This document shows, piece by piece, positions 24,254-33,796 of a stretch of 54,809 bases of DNA. Under the pieces are notes generated by a model. It saw nothing but the letters and a program-made list of their open reading frames with translations, did not search any database and was not told the DNA's origin. The stretch spans positions 1-54,809 of the forward strand of contig JAAFKB010000014.1 of NCBI GenBank assembly GCA_013299055.1, in the 5' to 3' direction. Source of the stretch: Sphaerotilus sp. (GTDB lineage: Bacteria; Pseudomonadota; Gammaproteobacteria; Burkholderiales; Burkholderiaceae_C). Positions within the stretch are counted from its first letter, which is position 1. Each line of letters opens with the position of its first letter. The position numbers were made by a program, and so were the translations under genes.

Positions 24254-25390
24254 TCACATGAGTTCGGCCAGCCGCGCCATCAACCCCTCGACGGCGGGCG
24301 CGAACTGCCCGTGCAGCCGCACCCATTCGTGGTTGTCGCGGCCGATCTGCAGGGCCTGCGGCAAGAGCGGGGCGAGCTGCTGCGGCAGGTGCATCAGCTC
24401 GATCGGTGCGTTGGTCAGGATCAGCCCGTTCGAGCCGGAACGTACCAGTTCGTGGTTGGCCGGCAGGTCCGACAGCAGCGGGATGCAGCCGTAGGCCATG
24501 GCCTCCAGCACCGACACCGCCACCGAATCGCTCGACGGCAGGCTCAGGTACCACTGCGCGCGCTCGTAGTGGCGCGCCTGCGCCTCGGCGTCGAGCCGGC
24601 CGACGAACGTGACGTGGTTGGCCAGCCCGAGTTCACCCACGCGGGCTTCGAGGGCAGGGCGCAGCGAACCGTCGTTGGCGATGGTCAGCCGGGCCTCCGG
24701 GTACGCCGACACGATGGATGCAAACGCGACGATCACCCGCTCGGGGCGGTAGATCGGCTCCAGCCCGCGGTTGGCGAAGAAGCTCCACGGCGCCTTGTGG
24801 GCGGGCGGCGGCGGCATCGTCTCCAGCCCGAAGGGGAACACGCGCACCTCGCCCGCGCCCAGCTTGCGCATCTGCGCGGCCATGTGCTCGGAGTCGCTGG
24901 TGGTCAGCACGCAGCCCTTGAGCACCTGCGACGTGACCCAGCGGAAATGCGGCCCGCGCAGCGGCGTCACCAGGATGTCACTCCCCCAGGCCGAGCCGAC
25001 GATCTGGCCGCGCAGCTTCCAGCCCTTCTTGGCGGACAGGGCCAGCGTGCCGTGCGAGGTCAGGTAGTGGGGGTGGATCCAGTCGGCGTCCACCTCCTGC
25101 AGCCAGCGGCCGAGTTCCGGCAGGCGCTTGAGCAGGCCGACATTGCCCCCCGAGTGGTCCATGGTTTCCCCGAGCGCGAGGCGGCCCCGTGGCGGCACCA
25201 GGTCGTCGAAGCCGGGCAGGAAACCACGGCTCGACGCCACCCACAGATCGACCTGCGGCGCCAGCGCGCGGGCCCATTTCAGCAGGTGCGGGCTTTCACC
25301 GTCGCCGATGAGGACGTGGCGCCAGCGACCGTAGGCAGGCGGGTCGGTGGCGGGGGGCAGATCGACGAGGGGGCGGTACGGTCGGGTCAT
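24254..25390 (-). CDS. Glycosyltransferase family 4
   Basis: A 378-residue GT-B glycosyltransferase starting at the ATG at 25390, four bases overlapping the upstream acyltransferase gene. The nucleotide-sugar domain has VTFVGRLDAEAQARHYERAQ and the typical ...SDSVAVSVLEAMAYGCIPL acidic motif that holds the donor phosphate. The exact sugar is unknown. It is one of two such enzymes in the operon, so the repeat unit has at least two glycosidic bonds made here. Confidence 0.88.
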   Translation of the reverse strand: MTRPYRPLVDLPPATDPPAYGRWRHVLIGDGESPHLLKWARALAPQVDLWVASSRGFLPGFDDLVPPRGRLALGETMDHSGGNVGLLKRLPELGRWLQEVDADWIHPHYLTSHGTLALSAKKGWKLRGQIVGSAWGSDILVTPLRGPHFRWVTSQVLKGCVLTTSDSEHMAAQMRKLGAGEVRVFPFGLETMPPPPAHKAPWSFFANRGLEPIYRPERVIVAFASIVSAYPEARLTIANDGSLRPALEARVGELGLANHVTFVGRLDAEAQARHYERAQWYLSLPSSDSVAVSVLEAMAYGCIPLLSDLPANHELVRSGSNGLILTNAPIELMHLPQQLAPLLPQALQIGRDNHEWVRLHGQFAPAVEGLMARLAELM

Positions 25391-26007
25391 GGCGGGCGTC
25401 GGTCTTGGTCGTCCGGCCCGGGCATGGTGGCCCAGGCGGCGTGGTGCTCCCTGAAGCGCGGATTTTCTCGGAGCAGTGTCGCATCCCCGTCGCGGCTGTC
25501 GCCGACCACCTGCGCGGGGTGGCCATCGAGAATTGCGAAATCTGGAAACACTCCCCGCACACGGGCGCCTGCGCAGACGATCGTGCCGCGTCCTAGCTGC
25601 GTGTTGGCCTCGATGACGCTGTGCGGACCGATGAAGCTCCAGGCGCCGATGTGGACCGGGCCGCCGATCCAGCCAGGGCGCTCGCCAGGGCCGGCCCAGG
25701 TGGCGAAGGCGCGGCCGAGCAGGCGCTGGCTGCGGTGGGAGCTGTGGGTGACGATGGCGCAGTGGCTGGTGATCTGCACGCCTTCGTCGATCGTCAGGCC
25801 GCCGCTGGCGTCGAGCAGGTTGAAGTGGCCGATGTAGACATGGTCGGCCAGCACGAGACGGTCTTCGCACTCGATGCAGGTGGAGGGCGAGATGCGCGTG
25901 TGCGGCAGATCGCGTCCTTGCGAACGCTCGCCGAACAGCACGCGGAACAGCAGTCCGCGCACCAGTCGCCGTCGCCAGCGGTTGAGCGCCGCGCGCAGTC
26001 TCTGCAT
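25387..26007 (-). CDS. Left-handed beta-helix acyltransferase
   Basis: A 206-residue hexapeptide-repeat acetyltransferase. After a basic N-terminal helix (RWRRRLVRGLLFRVLF) come repeat coils: GGLTIDEGVQITSHCAIVTHS with the catalytic-type His, then HIGAWSFIGPHSVIEANTQL. It most likely O-acetylates a sugar of the surface polysaccharide. It starts 18 bases after the flippase stop and overlaps the next glycosyltransferase. Confidence 0.85.
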   Translation of the reverse strand: MQRLRAALNRWRRRLVRGLLFRVLFGERSQGRDLPHTRISPSTCIECEDRLVLADHVYIGHFNLLDASGGLTIDEGVQITSHCAIVTHSSHRSQRLLGRAFATWAGPGERPGWIGGPVHIGAWSFIGPHSVIEANTQLGRGTIVCAGARVRGVFPDFAILDGHPAQVVGDSRDGDATLLRENPRFREHHAAWATMPGPDDQDRRPP

Positions 26008-26024
26008 CTCCACACGTTCCTTGT

Positions 26025-27257
26025 TCAGTCCGCGACCGGCCAGCTCGCCAGTCGCCAGAAATACCAGCCGAAGTACACGGCCATCGCGGCCGACACGCTC
26101 CAGCCCGCGCCGGCCAGTCCGCCCAGATGCAAGCCCAGGGCCAGCGCACCGACGAACACCACCTGTCCCCACAGCGCCAGCCGCAGCGCCCACGCCTGCG
26201 CGCCCCAGGCCATCGTCACCACGGCCAGCGGGGAGGCGATGAAGTGTGCCCCGATATAGGGCGCCAGCGTGCGCGAGAGTTCCCCAGCTTGACGCCACGC
26301 GGGGCCGAACAGCCACTCGAACAGCCACGGTCCCAGACCCCACAGCACCGCGACCAGCGCCAGTCCCGCCCCGGTCAGCACGGCCAGCGTTCGCCGCACC
26401 ACCGCCCGCGCTGCCCGCGTCGGTCCCGGCCCCTGGGCGGCGAGCTGCGGGTACAGCGCCTGCGAGACGGCGCCGCCGACCAGCGTGGCCGGTGCCTTCA
26501 GGTAACGCAGGGCCAGCCCCCAGAAGCCGGCCGCGGCCGGGCCAAGCGTCGCGGCGATCAGGGCCAGCGAGACGGTGTCCTGCAGCGCGCCGAGGAAGGC
26601 GTGCGGCGTGTTGAGCAGCGGGAATTGGCGGTAATGCCGGGCGATGTCGCGCAGGGTGGGGGTGTCGGTGGCCGGTGGGAGGGAGGGCGCCGCACCCCGC
26701 AGCAACAGCGTCGCCAGCGCCTGGGCCGCGATCGGCGCGATCACCAGCCCGACCACCCCGCCGTGCAGCCACCCCGCCACCGCTTGCGCCAGCGCCGCCC
26801 CGCCGTACTGCAGCACCCGCGCCACGGCCAGCGAGGAGAACCGCTCGGCCCGCGTCGCCCACATCGTCGCCAGCGACAACGCCCCGCCCACCGCCACCGC
26901 CGGTCCCAGCCACAGCGCCCAGGGGACCGCGCTCCACCAGGCCCAGCCCAGCCCGCCCAGACCCGCCAGTGCCGTCACCACCCCGAGAACGCGCAGACAC
27001 AGCCGCCGCAGTGCCACCGCCTCGCCATCTCCGCGCGCCAGCGGCAGTGCGAACTCGTAGCGCCCGCACGCGACCACCGCGAGGTTGGTCGCCACCGCGG
27101 CGAAGAGGTGGAAGGCGCCGAAGTCGTCCGGCGAATACAGCCGCGTCAGCAGCGGCCCGAGCAGCAGCGGCAGTGCCTGCGCCAGCGCGCCGCCGGCCAG
27201 CAGCGTCAGCGTGGCGCGCAGCAACTCAGGCGTCCACGCACACGCTGGCGAGCGCAT
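26025..27257 (-). CDS. Polysaccharide flippase (Wzx-like)
   Basis: A 410-residue integral membrane protein with about twelve hydrophobic segments. The N-terminus (LLAGGALAQALPLLLGPLLT followed by RLYSPDDFG) is the hallmark of the oligosaccharide-flippase/MATE family, which moves lipid-linked repeat units to the periplasm. It overlaps the aminotransferase gene by 32 bases, the longest same-strand overlap in the operon. A Wzy polymerase is not present in the window. Confidence 0.9.
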   Translation of the reverse strand: MRSPACAWTPELLRATLTLLAGGALAQALPLLLGPLLTRLYSPDDFGAFHLFAAVATNLAVVACGRYEFALPLARGDGEAVALRRLCLRVLGVVTALAGLGGLGWAWWSAVPWALWLGPAVAVGGALSLATMWATRAERFSSLAVARVLQYGGAALAQAVAGWLHGGVVGLVIAPIAAQALATLLLRGAAPSLPPATDTPTLRDIARHYRQFPLLNTPHAFLGALQDTVSLALIAATLGPAAAGFWGLALRYLKAPATLVGGAVSQALYPQLAAQGPGPTRAARAVVRRTLAVLTGAGLALVAVLWGLGPWLFEWLFGPAWRQAGELSRTLAPYIGAHFIASPLAVVTMAWGAQAWALRLALWGQVVFVGALALGLHLGGLAGAGWSVSAAMAVYFGWYFWRLASWPVAD

Positions 27258-28350
27258 CGGCCAGCGCCGCGACCACGCGGTTCTGGTCGGCTTCCGACAG
27301 GTCCGGGCTCATCGGCAGGCTCATCACGTGGTCGGCCGCCGCGACGCTGTGCGGGCAGCAGTCGGGGCAGCAGAACGCGGCGTAGGCGGCCTGGTGGTGC
27401 AGCGGCTTCGGGTAATGCACGGCGGTCGGGATGCCGGCGCGCTGCAACACCGCCTGCACCTGTGTCCGCTGCGGCACGAACACCGTGTACTGGCCCCACA
27501 CGCTGTCCCGGTCCGGTCGCACCGTCAGCAGCCCGAAGCCTGGATGCTGCGCGACCAGCGGCGCGAGCAACTGGTGGTACCGCGCCCCGAGTTCACGCCG
27601 CCGCTGCAGCTCCCAGTCGAAGCGCGGCAGCTTGGCCAGTACGACCGCGCACTGGAGCGTGTCCATGCGCCCGCCGAGGCCGACGCGGGTGTGCGTGTAG
27701 CGGGCGCTCTGGCCGTGGACGCGGATCTCGCGGGCGGCCTGCGCCAGCGTGTCGTCGTCGGTGAACAGTGCGCCGCCGTCGCCGTAGCAGCCCAGTGGCT
27801 TGCTCGGGAAGAAGCTGGTGCAGCCGATGGTGGACAGGTGCCCGCTGTGACCACCGCGGTAGGTGGCGCCGAAGCTCTGCGCGGCGTCCTCGATCACGGG
27901 CAGTTGGTGGCGGGCGGCGATGGCGTTGATCTCGGCCATGTCGGCGACTTGCCCGTACAGGCTCACCGGCATGATCGCCCGCGTCTTCGGCGTGATCGCG
28001 GCTTCGATCAGGGCGGAGTCGATGTTGCAGGTGTCGGGTTCGATGTCCACGAACACCGGTTTCGCACCGAGCAGCGCGATGACCTCGGCGGTCGCGGCGA
28101 AGGTGAACGGCGTGGTGATGACCTCGTCGCCGGGCTGCAGGTCGAGGGCCATCAGCGCGATCAGCAGCGCCTCGGTGCCGCTGGAGACAGTGACGCAGTG
28201 CTTCGCGCCGACGCGCTCGGCGAGGGCGGCTTCGAGCTGGCGTACCTCGGGGCCCATGATGTACTGGCCGTGGTCGAGGACGCGGTGGATCGCGGCGTCG
28301 ATGTCGGTCTTGAGGGTGGCGTATTGGGCCTTGAGGTCAATGAAGTGCAT
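27226..28350 (-). CDS. wbpE: DegT/DnrJ/EryC1 nucleotide-sugar aminotransferase (WbpE-like)
   Basis: A 374-residue PLP enzyme: MHFIDLKAQYATLK start, SSGTEALLIAL, VIEDAAQSFGATY and the Schiff-base Lys184 in SFFPSKPLGCYGDGGA. With the WbpB-like and WbpD-like genes upstream it fits transamination of the 3-keto sugar made from UDP-GlcNAcA. I use the ATG at 28350; a TTG at 28365 overlaps the HNH-gene stop (TTGA) and would add five residues. WbpA and WbpI are not in the window, so the pathway is only partly encoded here. Confidence 0.88.
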   Translation of the reverse strand: MHFIDLKAQYATLKTDIDAAIHRVLDHGQYIMGPEVRQLEAALAERVGAKHCVTVSSGTEALLIALMALDLQPGDEVITTPFTFAATAEVIALLGAKPVFVDIEPDTCNIDSALIEAAITPKTRAIMPVSLYGQVADMAEINAIAARHQLPVIEDAAQSFGATYRGGHSGHLSTIGCTSFFPSKPLGCYGDGGALFTDDDTLAQAAREIRVHGQSARYTHTRVGLGGRMDTLQCAVVLAKLPRFDWELQRRRELGARYHQLLAPLVAQHPGFGLLTVRPDRDSVWGQYTVFVPQRTQVQAVLQRAGIPTAVHYPKPLHHQAAYAAFCCPDCCPHSVAAADHVMSLPMSPDLSEADQNRVVAALADALASVCVDA

Positions 28351-28361
28351 GGGCGGAGTGT

Positions 28362-29093
28362 TCAACGGAAGGCCGCTTCGCAGGCGATCCAGGTGTCAGG
28401 TTGCTGGTGACGCAGATCGGAGAAAGGCTCGACGGTTCGGCCGATGTCGCCGAAGCACCAGGGCAGCAGGCCGTGGTCGTCCTCTTCCCGCAGTTCCTCG
28501 ATGAGGGCTGGTGCCGGCAGATCGGCATGCAGTGCGCGTTGCACCGCACTTTTCAGCCGCCGGAAGGTCTTGGTGTGGCCGACGGTCACTTCGCGGCGGT
28601 CGAGTGCCAGCAAGCGAACGGTTTCCAGTCCCTTCGGGGAGCGTTGATCCGTTCTGGCGTCATACCGCGCCTTGATCAGGCCGGAGTCCGGCTCGAAGTC
28701 CAAGTGTTCCCACGGGTCGTCCACGGTCGGGTCGATCAGCAGTGGCGCGCCATTCGACGTCGGGAACTGGTCGCCCTTCTTGCGGTTGCACGTCGTGCAG
28801 CACAGCAGCAGGTTCAGCCAGTGGAACGCATGCGTCGGGTAAGGCTTCTTGGGGCGGAAATGCTCGACGTCGCAGCCGTGCGAGTCAGTGCAGTACATGC
28901 AGCGCCCATGCGGCCCGCTCATGTTGCGCAGGGTGTCGAGTACACCGGTCAACGCCTTGCGCTGGCGGGCGTTGCGCCACTCGCGTTCGATGTCGAGGGT
29001 GCCTTGTTCCTGCAAGGTGTCGGCGCGTGACTGGCAGCGGGCCAGGAAGGCGCTGGTCCGGGCGGGCAGAGGCGGGCGCGTGAGGCGGCGCAT
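28362..29093 (-). CDS. ptuB: HNH nuclease of a Septu-like defence pair (PtuB-like)
   Basis: A 243-residue HNH-type nuclease. Zinc-binding CMYC (Cys65, Cys68), the catalytic His in DVEHFRPKK (His78), then CTTCNRKKGD (Cys99 and Cys102 followed by Asn and Lys) form the HNH core. This is the layout of PtuB and of the TIGR02646-type HNH proteins. It follows its ATPase partner with a 3-base gap. In Septu systems PtuA and PtuB form a complex that cuts nucleic acid after phage infection; that activity here is inferred. The pair lies inside a sugar operon, which is unusual. Confidence 0.85.
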   Translation of the reverse strand: MRRLTRPPLPARTSAFLARCQSRADTLQEQGTLDIEREWRNARQRKALTGVLDTLRNMSGPHGRCMYCTDSHGCDVEHFRPKKPYPTHAFHWLNLLLCCTTCNRKKGDQFPTSNGAPLLIDPTVDDPWEHLDFEPDSGLIKARYDARTDQRSPKGLETVRLLALDRREVTVGHTKTFRRLKSAVQRALHADLPAPALIEELREEDDHGLLPWCFGDIGRTVEPFSDLRHQQPDTWIACEAAFR

Positions 29094-29096
29094 CGC

Positions 29097-30359
29097 TCAG
29101 GGTTCTTCGTCCGGGTTGATGTACTGGCGCAGGCGCTCCAGTTCCGCCAATTCCGTCTTGGTGAGCTTGCCGCCTGCGCGTTGCTTGGTGCGCAGGTCTG
29201 CAAAGGCCGACCGGGCTTCGACGGCCACGGGCGAGCGCGTGTTCTGCAAGCCGAACGCTGCTGACCGCAGGATGGTGTCGGGCCGTGACGAGATGACTTC
29301 CTGGTATTCCTCTGGTGTCAGGGCGCGGGCTGGTTCGTCGCTGCCCGGTTCAGGCAGGACGAACAGGCCGTTCGGGTCGGCGGCCTGGCAGATCAGCGGG
29401 CTGTGGCTGGTGACGATGAACTGGATGTTCGGGAAACGCTTCTTGAGCCAGAAACCGATTTCGCGTTGCCATTCGGGGTGGAGGTGGGCGTCGATTTCGT
29501 CGATGAGGACGACGCCGCTGCGGGTGATGAACAGCTTGCCCTCTGTGTCACGGGCCGTCAGGTCGTCAAGGCCGTAGTGGTTGATCAGGTGGCGCAGGAT
29601 GTCGGCGAGCAGTGCCAGCGCAGTGCGGTAGCCGTCGCTCATCTCGCCCCATGACAGTTCGACTCCGTTGCGATCTTTCAGCCACAGACCGTCTGAATCG
29701 ACACGCTTCACCCGAATTTCGTTGGGCAGGAACTCGTCGTTCAGGAGGCTGATGACGAGTTCCAGTGTCTGTGCCTCGGCCGCCTTGCCTTCAAGGCGCT
29801 TGTAATTGAGTTGACGCAGCCATTGATCAGTTTCTGCTAAAGAAGCCGTCTCTTGAAATAGGGTGATGAGACGATCAATGATGGGTGCTGCCATTAATCG
29901 CGAGGCTTCCGATGTGGCCCCTGAAATCCTGTGGAATGGACCATATCCGCAAAGGAACCAGTTTTCTCTCCAGTTGGATGCAGAAGGGTTGTGGAGGTTA
30001 ATTTCTCCCTTTTGAATACTTAGTCCGATATGGGGCTCTGCCTGAGGGCTAGATTTCCCTGTATAAATGTTTAATTCAACCAATTTGGCGTGACGAGGGG
30101 TGTCGCTTAGGTTTAACGATATTTCTCCTGCATCTGAGCCTGATTTAATCCAGCCTTTGAGGCTTGGCTGCAGTGCGCGTACTATGCTTAAATCATCCAC
30201 TAATGCTGCCGCAATTGCTTTCAGCACAGTGCTTTTGCCGGACCCGTTATCCCCAGTCAGTACCGTCCAGCCGGCATACGTCCCATTGCCCCGGTCAAAC
30301 GAAAACTCCAGATCCCGAAACCCGCGGATATTCGTGAGTCGAACCTTGTCGATGTACAT
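29097..30359 (-). CDS. ptuA: AAA/ABC-type ATPase of a Septu-like defence pair (PtuA-like)
   Basis: A 420-residue ATPase of the OLD/PtuA sort. The N-terminus MYIDKVRLTNIRGF leads to Walker A GDNGSGKST (residues 36-44), then a signature-like SWGEMSDGYR near residue 233, and Walker B VVLIDEIDAHLHPEWQ near 282. The C-terminus ends with a coiled, charged segment. The stretch 29850-30250 is clearly AT-richer than the flanking sugar genes, as expected of transferred DNA. It begins 24 bases after the WbpD-like gene. Confidence 0.85.
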   Translation of the reverse strand: MYIDKVRLTNIRGFRDLEFSFDRGNGTYAGWTVLTGDNGSGKSTVLKAIAAALVDDLSIVRALQPSLKGWIKSGSDAGEISLNLSDTPRHAKLVELNIYTGKSSPQAEPHIGLSIQKGEINLHNPSASNWRENWFLCGYGPFHRISGATSEASRLMAAPIIDRLITLFQETASLAETDQWLRQLNYKRLEGKAAEAQTLELVISLLNDEFLPNEIRVKRVDSDGLWLKDRNGVELSWGEMSDGYRTALALLADILRHLINHYGLDDLTARDTEGKLFITRSGVVLIDEIDAHLHPEWQREIGFWLKKRFPNIQFIVTSHSPLICQAADPNGLFVLPEPGSDEPARALTPEEYQEVISSRPDTILRSAAFGLQNTRSPVAVEARSAFADLRTKQRAGGKLTKTELAELERLRQYINPDEEP

Positions 30360-30383
30360 GGCGCCGTGCTCCGGTTCAGAAGT

Positions 30384-30968
30384 TCACTCGATCCGCGTCA
30401 CGACATCGCCGCTGAGCCGATACCGCTCCCCCGTCGCCGGACACGTCGCCTCACCCTCGCCGCGCACCGCCAGCCCCAGCCGCTCGCCATTCCGACTCAT
30501 CCACCCGATCCGCCGCGCCGGCACGCCCACCATCAGCGCGTGGTCCGGCACATCCCGGTTGATGACGCTGCCTGCGCCGACGAAGGCGTATTCCCCGACC
30601 GTCGTGCCGCAGACGATGGTGCAGTTCGCCCCCAGCGTCGCGCCGCGTTTCACCAGGGTGCGCAGGTATTCGTTCTTGCGCGACACCGCCGCCCGCGGGT
30701 TGTAGACATTGGTGAACACCGCGCTCGGCCCGCAGAACACGTCGTCCTCCAGCGTCACCGCATCAAAGACCGACACGTTGTTCTGGATCTTCACGCCCGA
30801 GCCGATCACCACGTCGTTGCCGACGAAGACGTTCTGCCCGAGCGAGCAGCCCTCGCCGATGCGGGCGCCCGCGCAGACGTGGCTGAAGTGCCAGACCTTG
30901 GTGCCAGTGCCGAGCTGGGCGCCGGTGTCGATGATCGCGGTGTCGTGGTGCCAGGCGGTGGGGGTCAT
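30384..30968 (-). CDS. wbpD: Sugar N-acetyltransferase, left-handed beta-helix (WbpD-like)
   Basis: A 194-residue hexapeptide acyltransferase. It starts [19 protein letters not shown] and has turns such as [20 protein letters not shown], with [20 protein letters not shown] near the active-site region. It should N-acetylate the 3-amino sugar made by the WbpE-like enzyme. The ATG at 30968 has a GAGGAG ribosome site eight bases upstream. The 180-base gap before it, back to the WbpB-like gene, contains nothing I can name. Confidence 0.88.
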   Translation of the reverse strand: MTPTAWHHDTAIIDTGAQLGTGTKVWHFSHVCAGARIGEGCSLGQNVFVGNDVVIGSGVKIQNNVSVFDAVTLEDDVFCGPSAVFTNVYNPRAAVSRKNEYLRTLVKRGATLGANCTIVCGTTVGEYAFVGAGSVINRDVPDHALMVGVPARRIGWMSRNGERLGLAVRGEGEATCPATGERYRLSGDVVTRIE

Positions 30969-31148
30969 CAAACAATCTCCTCGCTGATTTGCTTCTTCAC
31001 GGTCAAAACGCCATGCAGTCGGTAATCCATTCCGGTATTGCCGTATTGGAGCCAATGCATTCAACTCATCCAACGAGCGAGCAGTTTCATCAGGCTGGTG
31101 CAGCAGTCCGTGTAGACCGTGAGAACCTCTGTTGGATGTGCCCATGAT

Positions 31149-32207
31149 TCAAAACACCAGCGGCAACCCCACCCGCACCCCATCCCGCGCACTCCGGTAT
31201 CCCGCGATCAGCACCTCCAGCGACCGCAGCCCGCTGTAGCCATCGACCTCCGCGTGCGCCTCGCCGCGCAGCGTGTCGATCACGTTGGCGTAGTAGAGCG
31301 GGTGGCCGAAGCCGTAGACCGAGGTGGTCGCGTAGCTCGCCGCCTTGATCTGCTCGTCCTCCGCGGTCGGCGTGTCGAACTCCCAGTGCTGGATGTCGTT
31401 CACCGCCACGCCGCCGATGCGCACCGTGCCGCGCTCGCCGAGCACCGTGATCGAGCCTTCGAGGTTCTTCGGGTAGGTCAGCATCGTCACGTTGATGCTC
31501 GCCAGCCCCCCGGCGCGCAGGCGCAGGCTCATCACGCCCGAGTCCTCGGCTTCGATGTCGCGGCCCTGCGTGGCGGTGTAGGCGTGCACGTTGTCCACAG
31601 GCCCGACCAGCCAGTCCACCATGTCCACGTAGTGGCTCGCCTGGTTCATGAACGCGCCGCCGTCCATGTCCCAGCGGCCGCGCCACGGCGCCTCGTCGTA
31701 ATAGCTCTGCGGGCGGGTCCAGAACACGTTCACCGTGACCATGTGGATGCGGCCAAACCGCTTGTCGTCGATCGCCTTCTTGAGAAGCTGCATCGTCGCG
31801 TTGAGCCGGTTCTGCTTGACGACGAACAGCTTCACGCCCGCGTCCCGGCACTCGCGCACCATCGCCATGCCCTCGTCCCACTTCGTCGCCATCGGCTTCT
31901 CGCTGAGCACATGGCGGCCGGCGCGGGCAATGCGGATGGCCTGCTGCGAGTGCAGGCCGCTCGGGGTGGTGAGGACCACGATGTCGGCATCGCTTTCGGC
32001 GAGCAGCGCGTCGAGCGAGGTGAACGCCTGCGCGCCGGTTTTCGCAGCGGCGGCCTCGGCGCGCTCGGGCAGCTTGTCGCAGACCGCCACCAGTTCGGCG
32101 CGGTCGGCGTGCTGCTGCAGCGAGCCGAAGTGGTTCTGGGCGATGCGTCCGCAGCCCACCAGGGCGAAGCGGATCTTGCGGTCGGTGATCGGATGGGCAA
32201 CGTTCAT
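31149..32207 (-). CDS. wbpB: Gfo/Idh/MocA oxidoreductase (WbpB-like)
   Basis: A 352-residue enzyme with the N-terminal NAD site FALVGCGRIA (residues 14-23), the EKP motif (residues 103-105) and the C-terminal catalytic GGAFMNQASHYVDM with His. WlbA/WbpB enzymes oxidise C3 of UDP-GlcNAcA in a cycle coupled to WbpE, so the two go together here. It is the first gene of the operon and is divergent from lysS. Confidence 0.88.
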   Translation of the reverse strand: MNVAHPITDRKIRFALVGCGRIAQNHFGSLQQHADRAELVAVCDKLPERAEAAAAKTGAQAFTSLDALLAESDADIVVLTTPSGLHSQQAIRIARAGRHVLSEKPMATKWDEGMAMVRECRDAGVKLFVVKQNRLNATMQLLKKAIDDKRFGRIHMVTVNVFWTRPQSYYDEAPWRGRWDMDGGAFMNQASHYVDMVDWLVGPVDNVHAYTATQGRDIEAEDSGVMSLRLRAGGLASINVTMLTYPKNLEGSITVLGERGTVRIGGVAVNDIQHWEFDTPTAEDEQIKAASYATTSVYGFGHPLYYANVIDTLRGEAHAEVDGYSGLRSLEVLIAGYRSARDGVRVGLPLVF

Positions 32208-32213
32208 GCGGCG

Positions 32214-32249
32214 AATTTTAGAGGCCGCCCCTGTGCGCAGCCTAAAATT
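32214..32249. promoter_or_regulatory. Symmetric divergent promoter between wbpB and lysS
   Basis: AATTTTAG (32214-32221) and CTAAAATT (32242-32249) form a perfect 8-bp inverted repeat with a 20-bp spacer. Each arm contains a TAAAAT -10 hexamer, one for each strand, placed to fire wbpB leftward and lysS rightward. No good -35 box is visible for either. Confidence 0.5.
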
Positions 32250-32285
32250 GCAGCAAATTCAACAAGTTGAAGCCGAGTCCGCCCG

Positions 32286-33791
32286 ATGAGCCACGCCCCC
32301 ACCCCCGCCGTCCCTGCCGATGACAACCTGCTGATCGCCGAACGCCGCGAAAAGCTCGCCGCGATCCGCAGCCAGGGCATCGCCTTCCCCAACGACTTCA
32401 AGCCCCGCGACCACGCCGCCGCGCTGCAGAAAGCCGCCGACGGGCTGGACAATGAGGCGCTCGAAGCCACCCCGGTCACGGCCTGCGTGGGCGGGCGGAT
32501 GATGCTCAAGCGTGTGATGGGCAAGGCGTGTTTCGCCACGCTGCAGGACGGCTCGGGCCGCATCCAGCTCTACATCACCCAGGACAACGTCGGCCCCGAG
32601 AAGCTGGCTGCGTTCAAGCACTGGGATCTGGGCGACATCCTCGGCGCAGAAGGGACGCTGTTCCGCACCAAGACCGGCGAGCTGTCGATCAAGGTCACGT
32701 CGCTGCGCCTGCTCACCAAGTCGCTGCGCCCGCTGCCGGACAAGCACCACGGCATGGCCGACCAGGAGCAGAAGTACCGCCAGCGTTACGTCGATCTGAT
32801 CACCGACGAGCACGCCCGCGCCCGTTTCGTCGCCCGCAGCAAGGGCGTGGCGTCGATCCGCAACTTCATGGTCGATCACGGTTTCCTCGAAGTCGAGACG
32901 CCGATGCTGCACCCCATCCCCGGCGGCGCCAACGCCAAGCCTTTCATCACCCACCACAACGCGCTCGACCAGGAGATGTACCTGCGCATCGCCCCGGAGC
33001 TGTACCTGAAGCGGCTGGTGGTGGGCGGCTTCGAGCGGGTGTTCGAGATCAACCGCAACTTCCGCAACGAAGGCATCAGCGTTCGGCACAACCCCGAATT
33101 CACGATGATGGAGTTCTACGCGGCCTACTGGAACCACCACGACCTGATGGACTTCACCGAGCAGGTGCTGCGCCACGCGGCCGTGTCGGCGACGGGTTCT
33201 GCACGGCTGAGCTACGCGGGCAAGCCGGTGCATCTGGACGAGCCGTTTGCGCGGCTGTCGGTGCGCGACTCGCTGGTCGTGCATGCCGGCCTGACCGAAG
33301 CCGAGGCCGATGACGCGCACGCGGTCCATGCCAAGCTGAAGTCGCTGGGCGAGGAGCCGCCGAAGCACTGGAAGCTGGCGCAACTGCAGTTCGGCTTGTT
33401 TGAAGCCGCGGTGGAAGACAAGCTCTGGCAGCCGACCTTCATCATCGACTACCCGGTCGAAGTCTCGCCGCTGGCCCGAGCCTCCGACGCCAACCCGGCC
33501 ATCACCGAACGCTTCGAGCTGTTCATCACCGGCCGCGAGTTCGGCAACGGCTTCAGCGAGCTGAACGACGCCGAGGACCAGGCGGCGCGGTTCCAGTCGC
33601 AGGTGGCGAACAAGGAAGCCGGCGACGACGAGGCGATGTTCTATGACGCCGACTTCATCCGGGCGCTGGAGTACGGCATGCCCCCGACGGGCGGCTGTGG
33701 CATCGGCATCGACCGGCTGATGATGCTGCTGACCGATTCGCCCAGCATCCGCGACGTGATCCTGTTCCCGGCGCTGCGCCGCGAAGGCTGA
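32286..33791 (+). CDS. lysS: Lysyl-tRNA synthetase, class II
   Basis: A 501-residue enzyme, normal size for class II LysRS. An N-terminal OB-fold anticodon domain (about residues 55-170, with AGTLQDGSG-like region [19 protein letters not shown]) is followed by the catalytic domain with class II motif 2 ([20 protein letters not shown]) and motif 3 ([13 protein letters not shown]). It charges tRNA-Lys. The start is the ATG at 32286. The next gene begins five bases after its stop. Confidence 0.97.
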   Translation: MSHAPTPAVPADDNLLIAERREKLAAIRSQGIAFPNDFKPRDHAAALQKAADGLDNEALEATPVTACVGGRMMLKRVMGKACFATLQDGSGRIQLYITQDNVGPEKLAAFKHWDLGDILGAEGTLFRTKTGELSIKVTSLRLLTKSLRPLPDKHHGMADQEQKYRQRYVDLITDEHARARFVARSKGVASIRNFMVDHGFLEVETPMLHPIPGGANAKPFITHHNALDQEMYLRIAPELYLKRLVVGGFERVFEINRNFRNEGISVRHNPEFTMMEFYAAYWNHHDLMDFTEQVLRHAAVSATGSARLSYAGKPVHLDEPFARLSVRDSLVVHAGLTEAEADDAHAVHAKLKSLGEEPPKHWKLAQLQFGLFEAAVEDKLWQPTFIIDYPVEVSPLARASDANPAITERFELFITGREFGNGFSELNDAEDQAARFQSQVANKEAGDDEAMFYDADFIRALEYGMPPTGGCGIGIDRLMMLLTDSPSIRDVILFPALRREG

Positions 33792-33796
33792 GCGAC

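Noticed and set aside
23039..25837. 932-codon plus-strand frame across the glycosyltransferases
   Set aside because: Antisense shadow; the minus strand encodes clear GT-B enzymes with tight operon spacing.
30969..31148. Small open frames between the WbpB- and WbpD-like genes
   Set aside because: The candidates are about 20 to 60 codons, have no ribosome site of their own and resemble nothing I recognise.
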